This document shows positions 51,241 through 63,369 of a stretch of 64,000 bases of DNA, piece by piece. Below the pieces are notes generated by a model that saw nothing but the letters and a program-made list of their open reading frames with translations, did no database searches and was not told the DNA's origin. Position numbers and translations under genes: made by a program. How positions within the stretch are numbered: the first letter of the stretch is position 1; every line of letters starts with the position of its first letter. Source of the DNA: Aristolochia californica (taxonomy: Eukaryota > Streptophyta > Magnoliopsida > Piperales > Aristolochiaceae); NCBI GenBank assembly GCA_029961685.1, contig JARWKL010000009.1:16301237-16365236 (forward strand), written 5' to 3'.

Positions 51241-54200
51241 TTGGGAAATTCCACTAGTTCAGCAACCCCAATAGGTTGGAATTTGATAAGAAAGAGATTT
51301 TTCTACACATGCTTTAAAAAATGGATATGCATGGCACGAAACATGTTAAAGTTGCAAATGACCCATGGATCCAAACCTTTCAAAAAGAATAAAAAACTTC
51401 TCATTAAATTCTCAAGTGAACGTGCAGTGGGATATTTAACCGAGTCAAACAAGCCATTATTTTGCCCATTAACAAAAAGATGACCTAGCGATCATTGATC
51501 ATTGTAAACTGATTTATCATGAGTAACGGGCCACATTTTTTTAAGGAATGACTTTTGGGTTGGGATTCAACACTCAGTTTAAAATTCCCTCGCCTCCCCT
51601 TTTCCCGACGATTGCAAAACCTGATACATAAAGACTAAAACGAGTTTTAAATCCCTATAAAATTACACAAACTTTTTGGAAATATCTCTCTCCATATTTG
51701 TGCATTGTGCATTTCCATTTTAGATGTGTACATTTTTCTTAAATCAAAACTTGAGTTTTCACTTTTTCCTTCATCTCGTAGACAAAAAACAGAATAGATG
51801 ACAACGAAATGAAAATTTTAGACTCTGTGTATGGAGAAAATTTAAAGCAATAACAAACGTAAGTAAAGAAAATTTATTCACACACCACAAATGAAGAAAA
51901 AAGTTTTCTCATCCAAGTTTGGGAAATTCCACTAGTTCAGCAACCCCAATAGGTTGGAATTTGATAAGAAAGAGATTTTTATACACATGCTTTAAAAAAT
52001 GGATATGCATGGCTCGAAACATGTTAAAGTTGCAAATGACCCATGGATCCAAACCTTTCAAAAAGAATAAAAAACTTCTCATTAAATTCTCAAGTGAACG
52101 TGCGGTGGGATATTTAACCGAGTCAAACAAGCCATTATTTTGCCCAAGCTGACCTAGCGATCATTGATCATTGTAAACTGATTTATCATGCGTAACGGGC
52201 CACATTTTTTTAAGGAATGACTTTTGGGTTGGGATTCAACACTCAGTTTAAAATTCCCTCGCCTCCCCTTTTCCCGACGATTGCAAAACCTGATATATAA
52301 AGACTAAAACGAGTTTTAAATCCCTAAAAATTACACAAACTTTTTGGAAATATCTCTCTCCATATTTGTGCATTGTGCATTTCCATTTTAGATGTGTACA
52401 TTTTTCTTAAATCAAAACTTGAGTTTTCACTTTTTCCTTCATCTCGTAGACAAAAAAAAGAATAGATGACAACGAAATGAAAATTTTAGACTCTGTGTAT
52501 GGAGAAAACTTAAAGCAATAACAAACGTAAGTAAATAAAATTTATTCACACACCACAAATGAAGAAAAAAGTTTTCTCATCCAAGTTTGGGAAATTCCAC
52601 TAGTTCAGCAACCCCAATAGGTTGGAATTTGATAAGAAAGAGATTTTTCTACACATGCTTTAAAAAATGGATATGCATGGCACGAAACATGTTAAAGTTG
52701 CAAATGACCCATGGATCCAAACCTTTCAAAAAGAATAAAAAACTTCTCATTAAATTCTCAAGTGAACGTGCAGTGGGATATTTAACCGAGTCAAACAAGC
52801 CATTATTTTGCCCATTAACAAAAAGCTGACCTAGCGATCATTGATCATTGTAAACTGATTTATCATGCGTAACGGGCCACATTTTTTTAAGGAATGACTT
52901 TTGGGTTGGGATTCAACACTCAGTTTAAAATTCCCTCGCCTCCCCTTTTCCCGACGATTGCAAAACCTGATACATAAAGACTAAAACGAGTTTTAAATCC
53001 CTATAAAATTACACAAACTTTTTGGAAATATCTCTCTCCATATTTGTGCATTGTGCATTTCCATTTTAGATGTGTACATTTTTCTTAAATCAAAACTTGA
53101 GTTTTCACTTTTTCCTTCATCTCGTAGACAAAAAACAGAATAGATGACAACGAAATGAAAATTTTAGACTCTGTGTATGGAGAAAATTTAAAGCAATAAC
53201 AAACGTAAGTAAAGAAAATTTATTCACACACCACAAATGAAGAAAAAAGTTTTCTCATCCAAGTTTGGGAAATTCCACTAGTTCAGCAACCCCAATAGGT
53301 TAGAATTTGATAAGAAAGAGATTTTTATACACATGCTTTAAAAAATGGATATGCATGGCTCGAAACATGTTAAAGTTGCAAATGACCCATGGATCCAAAC
53401 CTTTCAAAAAGAATAAAAAACTTCTCATTAAATTCTCAAGTGAACGTGCGGTGGGATATTTAACCGAGTCAAACAAGCCATTATTTTGCCCAAGCTGACC
53501 TAGCGATCATTGATCATTGTAAACTGATTTATCATGCGTAACGGGCCACATTTTTTTAAGGAATGACTTTTGGGTTGGGATTCAACACTCAGTTTAAAAT
53601 TCCCTCGCCTCCCCTTTTCCCGACGATTGCAAAACCTGATATATAAAGACTAAAACGAGTTTTAAATCCCTAAAAATTACACAAACTTTTTGGAAATATC
53701 TCTCTCCATATTTGTGCATTGTGCATTTCCATTTTAGATGTGTACATTTTTCTTAAATCAAAACTTGAGTTTTCACTTTTTCCTTCATCTCGTAGACAAA
53801 AAAAAGAATAGATGACAACGAAATGAAAATTTTAGACTCTGTGTATGGAGAAAACTTAAAGCAATAACAAACGTAAGTAAATAAAATTTATTCACACACC
53901 ACAAATGAAGAAAAAAGTTTTCTCATCCAAGTTTGGGAAATTCCACTAGTTCAGCAACCCCAATAGGTTGGAATTTGATAAGAAAGAGATTTTTCTACAC
54001 ATGCTTTAAAAAATGGATATGCATGGCACGAAACATGTTAAAGTTGCAAATGACCCATGGATCCAAACCTTTCAAAAAGAATAAAAAACTTCTCATTAAA
54101 TTCTCAAGTGAACGTGCAGTGGGATATTTAACCGAGTCAAACAAGCCATTATTTTGCCCATTAACAAAAAGCTGACCTAGCGATCATTGATCATTGTAAA

Positions 54201-54610
54201 CTGATTTATCATGCGTAACGGGCCACATTTTTTTAAGGAATGACTTTTGGGTTGGGATTCAACACTCAGTTTAAAATTCCCTCGCCTCCCCTTTTCCCGA
54301 CGATTGCAAAACCTGATACATAAAGACTAAAACGAGTTTTAAATCCCTATAAAATTACACAAACTTTTTGGAAATATCTCTCTCCATATTTGTGCATTGT
54401 GCATTTCCATTTTAGATGTGTACATTTTTCTTAAATCAAAACTTGAGTTTTCACTTTTTCCTTCATCTCGTAGACAAAAAACAGAATAGATGACAACGAA
54501 ATGAAAATTTTAGACTCTGTGTATGGAGAAAACTTAAAGCAATAACAAACGTAAGTAAAGAAAATTTATTCACACACCACAAATGAAGAAAAAAGTTTTC
54601 TCATCCAAGT
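51241..54610 (+). repeat. Satellite block 13: A2/B dimeric run
   Basis: Units start at 51241 (A2, AAAAAGATGACC), 51919 (B), 52587 (A2), 53265 (B, GGTTAGAATTTG) and 53933 (A2). The dimer period is exactly 1,346 bp between 51241, 52587 and 53933. The tails of both B units share ACAAAAAAAAGAATAG and AAATAAAATTT, so the dimers here are recent copies of each other. The TTAGAATTTG change makes an in-frame stop in the recurrent open frame. Confidence 0.94.
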
Positions 54611-57310
54611 TTGGGAAATTCCACTAGTTCAGCAACCCCAATAGGTTGGAATTTGACAAGAAAGAGATTTTTCTACACATGCTTTAAAAAATGGATATGC
54701 ATGGCACGAAACATGTTAAAGTTGCAAATGACCCATGGATCCAAACCTTTCAAAAAGAATAAAAAACTTCTCATTAAATTCTCAAGTGAACGTGCAGAGG
54801 GATATTTAACCGAGTCAAACAAGCCATTATTTTGCCCATTAACAAAAAGCTGACCTAGCGATCATTGATCATTGTAAACTGATTTATCATGCGTAACGGG
54901 CCACATTTTTTTAAGGAATGACTTTTGGGTTGGGATTCAACACTCAGTTTAAAATTCCCTCGCCTCCCCTTTTCCCGACGTTTGGAAAACCTGATATATA
55001 AAGACTAAAACGAGTTTTAAATCCCTAAAAATTACACAAACTTTTTGGAAATATCTCTCTACATATTTGTGCATTGTGCATTTCCATTTTAGATGTGTAC
55101 ATTTTTCTTAAATCAAAACTTGAGTTTTCACTTTTTCCTTCATCTCGTAGACAAAAAACAGAATAGATGACAACGAAATGAAAATTTTAGACTCTGTGTA
55201 TGGAGAAAACTTAAAGCAATAACAAACGTAAGTAAAGAAAATTTATTCACACACCACAAATGAAGAAAAAAGTTTTCTCATCCAAGTTTGGGAAATTCCA
55301 CTAGTTCAGCAACCCCAATAGGTTGGAATTTGATAAGAAAGAGATTTTTATACACATGCTTTAAAAAATGGATATGCATGGCTCGAAACATGTTAAAGTT
55401 GCAAATGACCCATGGATCCAAACCTTTCAAAAAGAATAAAAAACTTCTCATTAAATTCTCAAGTGAACGTGCGGTGGGATATTTAACCGAGTCAAACAAG
55501 CCATTATTTTGCCCAAGCTGACCTAGCGATCATTGATCATTGTAAACTGATTTATCATGCGTAACGGGCCACATTTTTTTAAGGAATGACTTTTGGGTTG
55601 GGATTCAACACTCAGTTTAAAATTCCCTCGCCTCCCCTTTTCCCGACGATTGCAAAACCTGATATATAAAGACTAAAAAGAGTTTTAAATACCTAAAAAT
55701 TACACAAACTTTTTGGAAATATCTCTCTACATATTTGTGCATTGTGCATTTCCATTTTAGATGTGTACATTTTTCTTAAATCAAAACTTGAGTTTTCACT
55801 TTTTCCTTCATCTCGTAGACAAAAAACAGAATAGATGACAACGAAATGAAAATTTTAGACTCTGTGTATGGAGAAAATTTAAAGCAATAACAAACGTAAG
55901 TAAAGAAAATTTATTCACACACCACAAATGAAGAAAAAAGTTTTCTCATCCAAGTTTGGGAAATTCCACTAGTTCAGCAACCCCAATAGGTTGGAATTTG
56001 ACAAGAAAGAGATTTTTCTACACATGCTTTAAAAAATGGATATGCATGGCACGAAACATGTTAAAGTTGCAAATGACCCATGGATCCAAACCTTTCAAAA
56101 AGAATAAAAAACTTCTCATTAAATTCTCAAGTGAACGTGCAGAGGGATATTTAACCGAGTCAAACAAGCCATTATTTTGCCCATTAACAAAAAGCTGACC
56201 TAGCGATCATTGATCATTGTAAACTGATTTATCATGCGTAACGGGCCACATTTTTTTAAGGAATGACTTTTGGGTTGGGATTCAACACTCAGTTTAAAAT
56301 TCCCTCGCCTCCCCTTTTCCCGACGTTTGGAAAACCTGATATATAAAGACTAAAACGAGTTTTAAATCCCTAAAAATTACACAAACTTTTTGGAAATATC
56401 TCTCTACATATTTGTGCATTGTGCATTTCCATTTTAGATGTGTACATTTTTCTTAAATCAAAACTTGAGTTTTCACTTTTTCCTTCATCTCGTAGACAAA
56501 AAAAAGAATAGATGACAACGAAATGAAAATTTTAGACTCTGTGTATGGAGAAAACTTAAAGCAATAACAAACGTAAGTAAATAAAATTTATTCACACACC
56601 ACAAATGAAGAAAAAAGTTTTCTCATCCAAGTTTGGGAAATTCCACTAGTTCAGCAACCCCAATAGGTTGGAATTTGATAAGAAAGAGATTTTTCTACAC
56701 ATGCTTTAAAAAATGGATATGCAAGGCACGAAACATGTTAAAGTTGCAAATGACCCATGGATCCAAACCTTTCAAAAAGAATAAAAAACTTCTCATTAAA
56801 TTCTCAAGTGAACGTGCAGTGGGATATTTAACCGAGTCAAACAAGCCATTATTTTGCCCATTAACAAAAAGCTGACCTAGCGATCATTGATCATTGTAAA
56901 CTGATTTATCATGCGTCACGGGCCACATTTTTTTAAGGAATGACTTTTGGGTTGGGATTCAACACTCAGTTTAAAATTCCCTCGCCTCCCCTTTTCCCGA
57001 CGATTGCAAAACCTGATACATAAAGACTAAAACGAGTTTTAAATCCCTATAAAATTACACAAACTTTTTGGAAATATCTCTCTCCATATTTGTGCATTGT
57101 GCATTTCCATTTTAGATGTGTACATTTTTCTTAAATCAAAACTTGAGTTTTCACTTTTTCCTTCATCTCGTAGACAAAAAACAGAATAGATGACAACGAA
57201 ATGAAAATTTTAGACTCTGTGTATGGAGAAAATTTAAAGCAATAACAAACGTAAGTAAAGAAAATTTATTCACACACCACAAATGAAGAAAAAAGTTTTC
57301 TCATCCAAGT
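54611..57310 (+). repeat. Satellite block 14: A-B-A-A with a paired private variant set
   Basis: Units start at 54611, 55288, 55956 and 56633. The units at 54611 and 55956 share four private changes: TTGACAAGAAAG, GCAGAGGGAT, CGACGTTTGGAAAACC and CTCTACATATTTG. They lie 1,345 bp apart, one A/B dimer, so the dimer was duplicated. The B tail between them also has CTCTACATATTTG, plus AAAAAGAGTTTT. The 56633 unit has GATATGCAAGGC and GCGTCACGGG. Confidence 0.93.
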
Positions 57311-59991
57311 TTGGGAAATTCCACTAGTTCAGCAACCCCAATAGGTTAGAATTTGATAAGAAAGAGATTTTTATACACATGCTTTAAAAAATGGATATGC
57401 ATGGCTCGAAACATGTTAAAGTTGCAAATGACCCATGGATCCAAACCTTTCAAAAAGAATAAAAAACTTCTCATTAAATTCTCAAGTGAACGTGCGGTGG
57501 GATATTTAACCGAGTCAAACAAGCCATTATTTTGCCCAAGCTGACCTAGCGATCATTGATCATTGTAAACTGATTTATCATGCGTAACGGGCCACATTTT
57601 TTTAAGGAATGACTTTTGGGTTGGGATTCAACACTCAGTTTAAAATTCCCTCGCCTCCCCTTTTCCCTTCGATTGCAAAACCTGATATATAAAGACTAAA
57701 ATGAGTTTTAAATCCCTAAAAATTACACAAACTTTTTGGAAATATCTCTCTCCATATTTGTGCATTGTGCATTTCCATTTTAGATGTGTACATTTTTCTT
57801 AAATCAAAACTTGAGTTTTCACTTTTTCCTTCATCTCGTAGACAAAAAACAGAATAGATGACAACGAAATGAAAATTTTAGACTCTGTGTATGGAGAAAA
57901 CTTAAAGCAATAACAAACGTAAGTAAAGAAAATTTATTCACACACCACAAATGAAGAAAAAAGTTTTCTCATCCAAGTTTGGGAAATTCCACTAGTTCAG
58001 CAACCCCAATAGGTTGGAATTTGATAAGAAAGAGATTTTTATACACATGCTTTAAAAAATGGATATGCATGGCTCGAAACATGTTAAAGTTGCAAATGAC
58101 CCATGGATCCAAACCTTTCAAAAAGAATAAAAAACTTCTCATTAAATTCTCAAGTGAATGTGCGGTGGGATATTTAACCGAGTCAAACAAGCCATTATTT
58201 TGCCCAAGCTGACCTAGCGATCATTGATCATTGTAAACTGATTTATCATGCGTAACGGGCCACATTTTTTTAAGGAATGACTTTTGGGTTGGGATTCAAC
58301 ACTCAGTTTAAAATTCCCTCGCCTCCCCTTTTCCCGACGATTGCAAAACCTGATATGTAAAGACTAAAACGAGTTTTAAATCCCTAAAAATTACACAAAA
58401 TTTTTGGAAATATCTCTCTCCATATTTGTGCATTGTGCATTTCCATTTTAGATGTGTACATTTTTCTTAAATCAAAACTTGAGTTTTCACTTTTTCCTTC
58501 ATCTCGTAGACAAAAAACAGAATAGATGACAACGAAATGAAAATTTTAGACTCTGTGTATGGAGAAAACTTAAAGCAATAACAAACGTAAGTAAAGAAAA
58601 TTTATTCACACACCACAAATGAAGAAAAAAGTTTTCTCATCCAAGTTTGGGAAATTCCACTAGTTCAGCAACCCCAATAGGTTGGAATTTGATAAGAAAG
58701 AGATTTTTATACATATGCTTTAAAAAATGGATATGCATGGCTCGAAACATGTTAAAGTTGCAAATGACCCATGGATCCAAATCTTTCAAAAAGAATAAAA
58801 AACTTCTCATTAAATTCTCAAGTGAACGTGCGGTGGGATATTTAACCGAGTCAAACAAGCCATTATTTTGCCCAAGCTGACCTAGCGATCATTGATCATT
58901 GTAAACTGATTTATCATGCGTAACGGGCCACATTTTTTTAAGGAATGACTTTTGGGTTGGGATTCAACACTCAGTTTAAAATTCCCTCGCCTCCCCTTTT
59001 CCCGACGATTGCAAAACCTGATATATAAAGACTAAAATGAGTTTTAAATCCCAAAAAATTACACAAACTTTTTGGAAATATCTCTCTCCATATTTGTGCA
59101 TTGTGCATTTCCATTTTAGATGTGTACATTTTTCTTAAATCAAAACTTGAGTTTTCACTTTTTCCTTCATCTCGTAGACAAAAAACAGAATAGATGACAA
59201 CGAAATGAAAATTTTAGACTCTGTGTATGGAGAAAACTTAAAGCAATAACAAACGTAAGTAAAGAAAATTTATTCACACACCACAAATGAAGAAAAAAGT
59301 TTTCTCATCCAAGTTTGGGAAATTCCACTAGTTCAGCAACCCCAATAGGTTGGAATTTGATAAGAAAGAGATTTTTATACATATGCTTTAAAAAATGGAT
59401 ATGCATGGCTCGAAACATGTTAAAGTTGCAAATGACCCATGGATCCAAACCTTTCAAAAAGAATAAAAAACTTCTCATTAAATTCTCAAGTGAACGTGCC
59501 GTGGGATATTTAACCGAGTCAAACAAGCCATTATTTTGCCCATTAACGAAAAGCTGACCTAGCGATCATTGATCATTGTAAACTGATTTATCATGCGTGA
59601 CGGGCCACATTTTTTTAAGGAATGACTTTTGGGTTGGGATTCAACACTCAGTTTAAAATTCCCTCGCCTCCCCTTTTCCCGACGATTGCAAAACCTTATA
59701 TATAAAGACTAAAACGAGTTTTAAATCCCTATAAAATTACACAACTTTTTGGAAATATCTCTCTCCATATTTGTGCATTGTGCATTTCCATTTTAGATGT
59801 GTACATTTTTCTTAAATCAAAACTTTAGTTTTCACTTTTTCCTTCATCTCGTAGACAAAAAACAGAATAGATGACAACGAAATGAAAATTTTAGACTCTG
59901 TGTATGGAGAAAACTTAAAGCAATAACAAACGTAAGTAAAGAAAATTTATTCACACACCACAAATGAAGAAAAAAGTTTTCTCATCCAAGT
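57311..59991 (+). repeat. Satellite block 15: run of four B-type monomers
   Basis: Units start at 57311, 57979, 58647 and 59315. The first three are 668 bp with the 9-bp deletion. The fourth has a B head but CATTAACGAAAAGC and no deletion. The last two share TATACATATGC in place of TATACACATGC. This is the longest uninterrupted B-head run in the window. The tails of 57311 and 58647 carry AAAATGAG in place of AAAACGAG. Confidence 0.93.
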
Positions 59992-62900
59992 TTGGGAAAT
60001 TCCACTAGTTCAGCAACCCCAATAGGTTGGAATTTGATAAGAAAGAGATTTTTCTACACATGCTTTAAAAAATGGATATGCATGGCACGAAACATGTTAA
60101 AGTTGCAAATGACCCATGGATCCAAACCTTTCAAAAAGAATAAAAAACTTCTCATTAAATTCTCAAGTGAACGTGCAGAGGGGTATTTAACCGAGTCAAA
60201 CAAGCCATTATTTTGCCCATTAACAAAAAGCTGACCTAGCGATCATTGATCATTGTAAACTGATTTATCATGCGTAACGGGCCACATTTTTTTAAGGAAT
60301 GACTTTTGGGTTGGGATTCAACACTCAGTTTAAAATTCCCTCGCCTCCCCTTTTCCCGACGATTGCAAAACCTGATATATAAAGACTAAAACGAGTTTTA
60401 AATCCCTAAAAATTACACAAACTTTTTGGAAATATCTCTCTCCATATTTGTGCATTGTGCATTTCCATTTTAGATGTGTACATTTTTCTTAAATCAAAAC
60501 TTGAGTTTTCACTTTTTCCTTCATCTCGTAGACAAAAAACAGAATAGATGACAACGAAATGAAAATTTTAGACTCTGTGTATGGAGAAAACTTAAAGCAA
60601 TAACAAACGTAAGTAAAGAAAATTTATTCACACACCACAAATGAAGAAAAAAGTTTTCTCATCCAAGTTTGGGAAATTCCACTAGTTCAGCAACCCCAAT
60701 AGGTTGGAATTTGATAAGAAAGAGATTTTTCTACACATGCTTTAAAAAATGGATATGCATGGCACGAAACATGTTAAAGTTGCAAATGACCCATGGATCC
60801 AAACCTTTCTAAAAGAATAAAAAACTTCTCATTAAATTCTCAAGTGAACGTGCAGTGGGATATTTAACCGAGTCAAACAAGCCATTATTTTGCCCATTAA
60901 CAAAAAGCTGACCTAGCGATCATTGATCATTGTAAACTAATTTATCATGCGTAACGGGCCACATTTTTTTAAGGAATGACTTTTGGGTTGGGATTCAACA
61001 CTCAGTTTAAAATTCCCTCGCCTCCCCTTTTCCCGACGATTGCAAAACCTGATATATATAAAGACTAAAACGAGTTTTAAATCCCTAAAAATTACACAAA
61101 CTTTTTGGAAATATCTCTCTCCATATTTGTGCATTGTGCATTTCCATTTTAGATGTGTACATTTTTCTTAAATCAAAACTTGAGTTTTCACTTTTTCCTT
61201 CATCTCGTAGACAAAAAACAGAATAGATGACAACGAAATGAAAATTTTAGACTCTGTGTATGGAGAAAACTTAAAGCAATAACAAACGTAAGTAAAGAAA
61301 ATTTATTCACACACCACAAATGAAGAAAAAAGTTTTCTCATCCAAGTTTGGGAAATTCCACTAGTTCAGCAACCCCAATAGGTTGGAATTTGATAAGAAA
61401 GAGATTTTTCTACACATGCTTTAAAAAATGGATATGCATGGCACGAAACATGTTAAAGTTGCAAATGACCCATGGATCCAAACCTTTCAAAAAGAATAAA
61501 AAACTTCTCATTAAATTCTCAAGTGAACGTGCAGTGGGATATTTAACCGAGTCAAACAAGCCATTATTTTGCCCATTAACAAAAAGCTGACCTAGCGATC
61601 ATTGATCATTGTAAACTGATTTATCATGCGTAACGGGCCACATTTTTTTAAGGAATGACTTTTGGGTTGGGATTCAACACTCAGTTTAAAATTCCCTCGC
61701 CTCCCCTTTTCCCGACGATTGCAAAACCTGATACATAAAGACTAAAACGAGTTTTAAATCCCTATAAAATTACACAAACTTTTTGGAAATATCTCTCTCC
61801 ATATTTGTGCATTGTGCATTTCCATTTTAGATGTGTACATTTTTCTTAAATCAAAACTTGAGTTTTCACTTTTTCCTTCATCTCGTAGACAAAAAACAGA
61901 ATAGATGACAACGAAATGAAAATTTTAGACTCTGTGTATGGAGAAAATTTAAAGCAATAACAAACGTAAGTAAAGAAAATTTATTCACACACCACAAATG
62001 AAGAAAAAAGTTTTCTCACCCAAGTTTGGGAAATTCCACTAGTTCAGCAACCCCAATAGGTTGGAATTTGATAAGAAAGAGATTTTTATACACATGCTTT
62101 AAAAAATGGATATGCATGGCTCGAAACATGTTAAAGTTGCAAATGACCCATGGATCCAAACCTTTCAAAAAGAATAAAAAACTTCTCATTAAATTCTCAA
62201 GTGAACGTGCGGTGGGATATTTAACCGAGTCAAACAAGCCATTATTTTGCCCAAGCTGACCTAGCGATCATTGATCATTGTAAACTGATTTATCATGCGT
62301 AACGGGCCACATTTTTTTAAGGAATGACTTTTGGGTTGGGATTCAACACACAGTTTAAAATTCCCTCGCCTCCCCATTTCCCGACGATTGCAAAACCTAA
62401 TATATAAAGGCTAAAACGAGTTTTAAATCCCTAAAAATTACACAAACTTTTTGGAAATATCTCTCTCCATATTTGTGCATTGTGCATTTCCATTTTAGAT
62501 GTGTACATTTTTCTTAAATCAAAACTTGAGTTTTCACTTTTTCCTTCATCTCGTAGACAAAAAACAGAATAGATGACAACGAAATGAAAATTTTAGACTC
62601 TGTGTATGGAGAAAACTTAAAGCAATAACAAACGTAAGTAAAGAAGATTTATTCACACACCACAAATGAAGAAAAAAGTTTTCTCATCCAAGTTTGGGAA
62701 ATTCCACTAGTTCAGCAACCCCAATAGGTTGGAATTTGATAAGAAAGAGATTTTTCTACACATGCTTTAAAAAATGGATATGCATGGCACGAAACATGTT
62801 AAAGTTGCAAATGACCCATGGATCCAAACCTTTCAAAAAGAATAAAAAACTTCTCATTAAATTCTCAAGTGAACGTGCAGTGGGATATTTAACCGAGTCA

Positions 62901-63369
62901 AACAAGCCATTATTTTGCCCATTAACAAAAAGCTGACCTAGCGATCATTGATCATTGTAAACTGATTTATCATGCGTAACGGGCCACATTTTTTTAAGGA
63001 ATGACTTTTGGGTTGGGATTCAACACTCAGTTTAAAATTCCCTCGCCTCCCCTTTTCCCGACGATTGCAAAACCTGATATATAAAGACTAAAACGAGTTT
63101 TAAATCCCTAAAAATTACACAAACTTTTTGGAAATATCTCTCTCCATATTTGTGCATTGTGCATTTCCATTTTAGATGTGTACATTTTTCTTAAATCAAA
63201 ACTTGAGTTTTCACTTTTTCCTTCATCTCGTAGACAAAAAACAGAATAGATGACAACGAAATGAAAATTTTAGACTCTGTGTATGGAGAAAACTTAAAGA
63301 ATAACAAACGTAAGTAAAGAAAATTTATTCACACACCACAAATGAAGAAAAAAGTTTTCTCATCCAAGT
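59992..63369 (+). repeat. Satellite block 16: A-A-A2-B-A
   Basis: Units start at 59992 (A, GCAGAGGGGT), 60669 (A, CTTTCTAAAAG), 61348 (A2), 62026 (B, CTCACCCAAG) and 62694 (A). The 60669 unit is 679 bp, the longest seen, because its box is GATATATATAAAG (2 bp longer). The tail of 62026 has CAACACACAG and CCTAATATATAAAGGC. The tail of 62694 lacks one base (TTAAAGAATAAC), giving a 676-bp unit. Confidence 0.93.

Noticed and set aside
29191..61171. Frames of 61-72 codons on both strands in some monomer tails
   Set aside because: They appear only where a 1- or 2-bp change in the TATA-like box shifts the frame (28948, 29623, 30975, 37062, 60669). They are by-products of indels.
1941..62237. Minus-strand frames of about 73 codons overlapping the plus frames
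   Set aside because: They are antisense shadows of the monomer, open mainly in B-head units because of the TTATACAC variant. Nothing supports expression.
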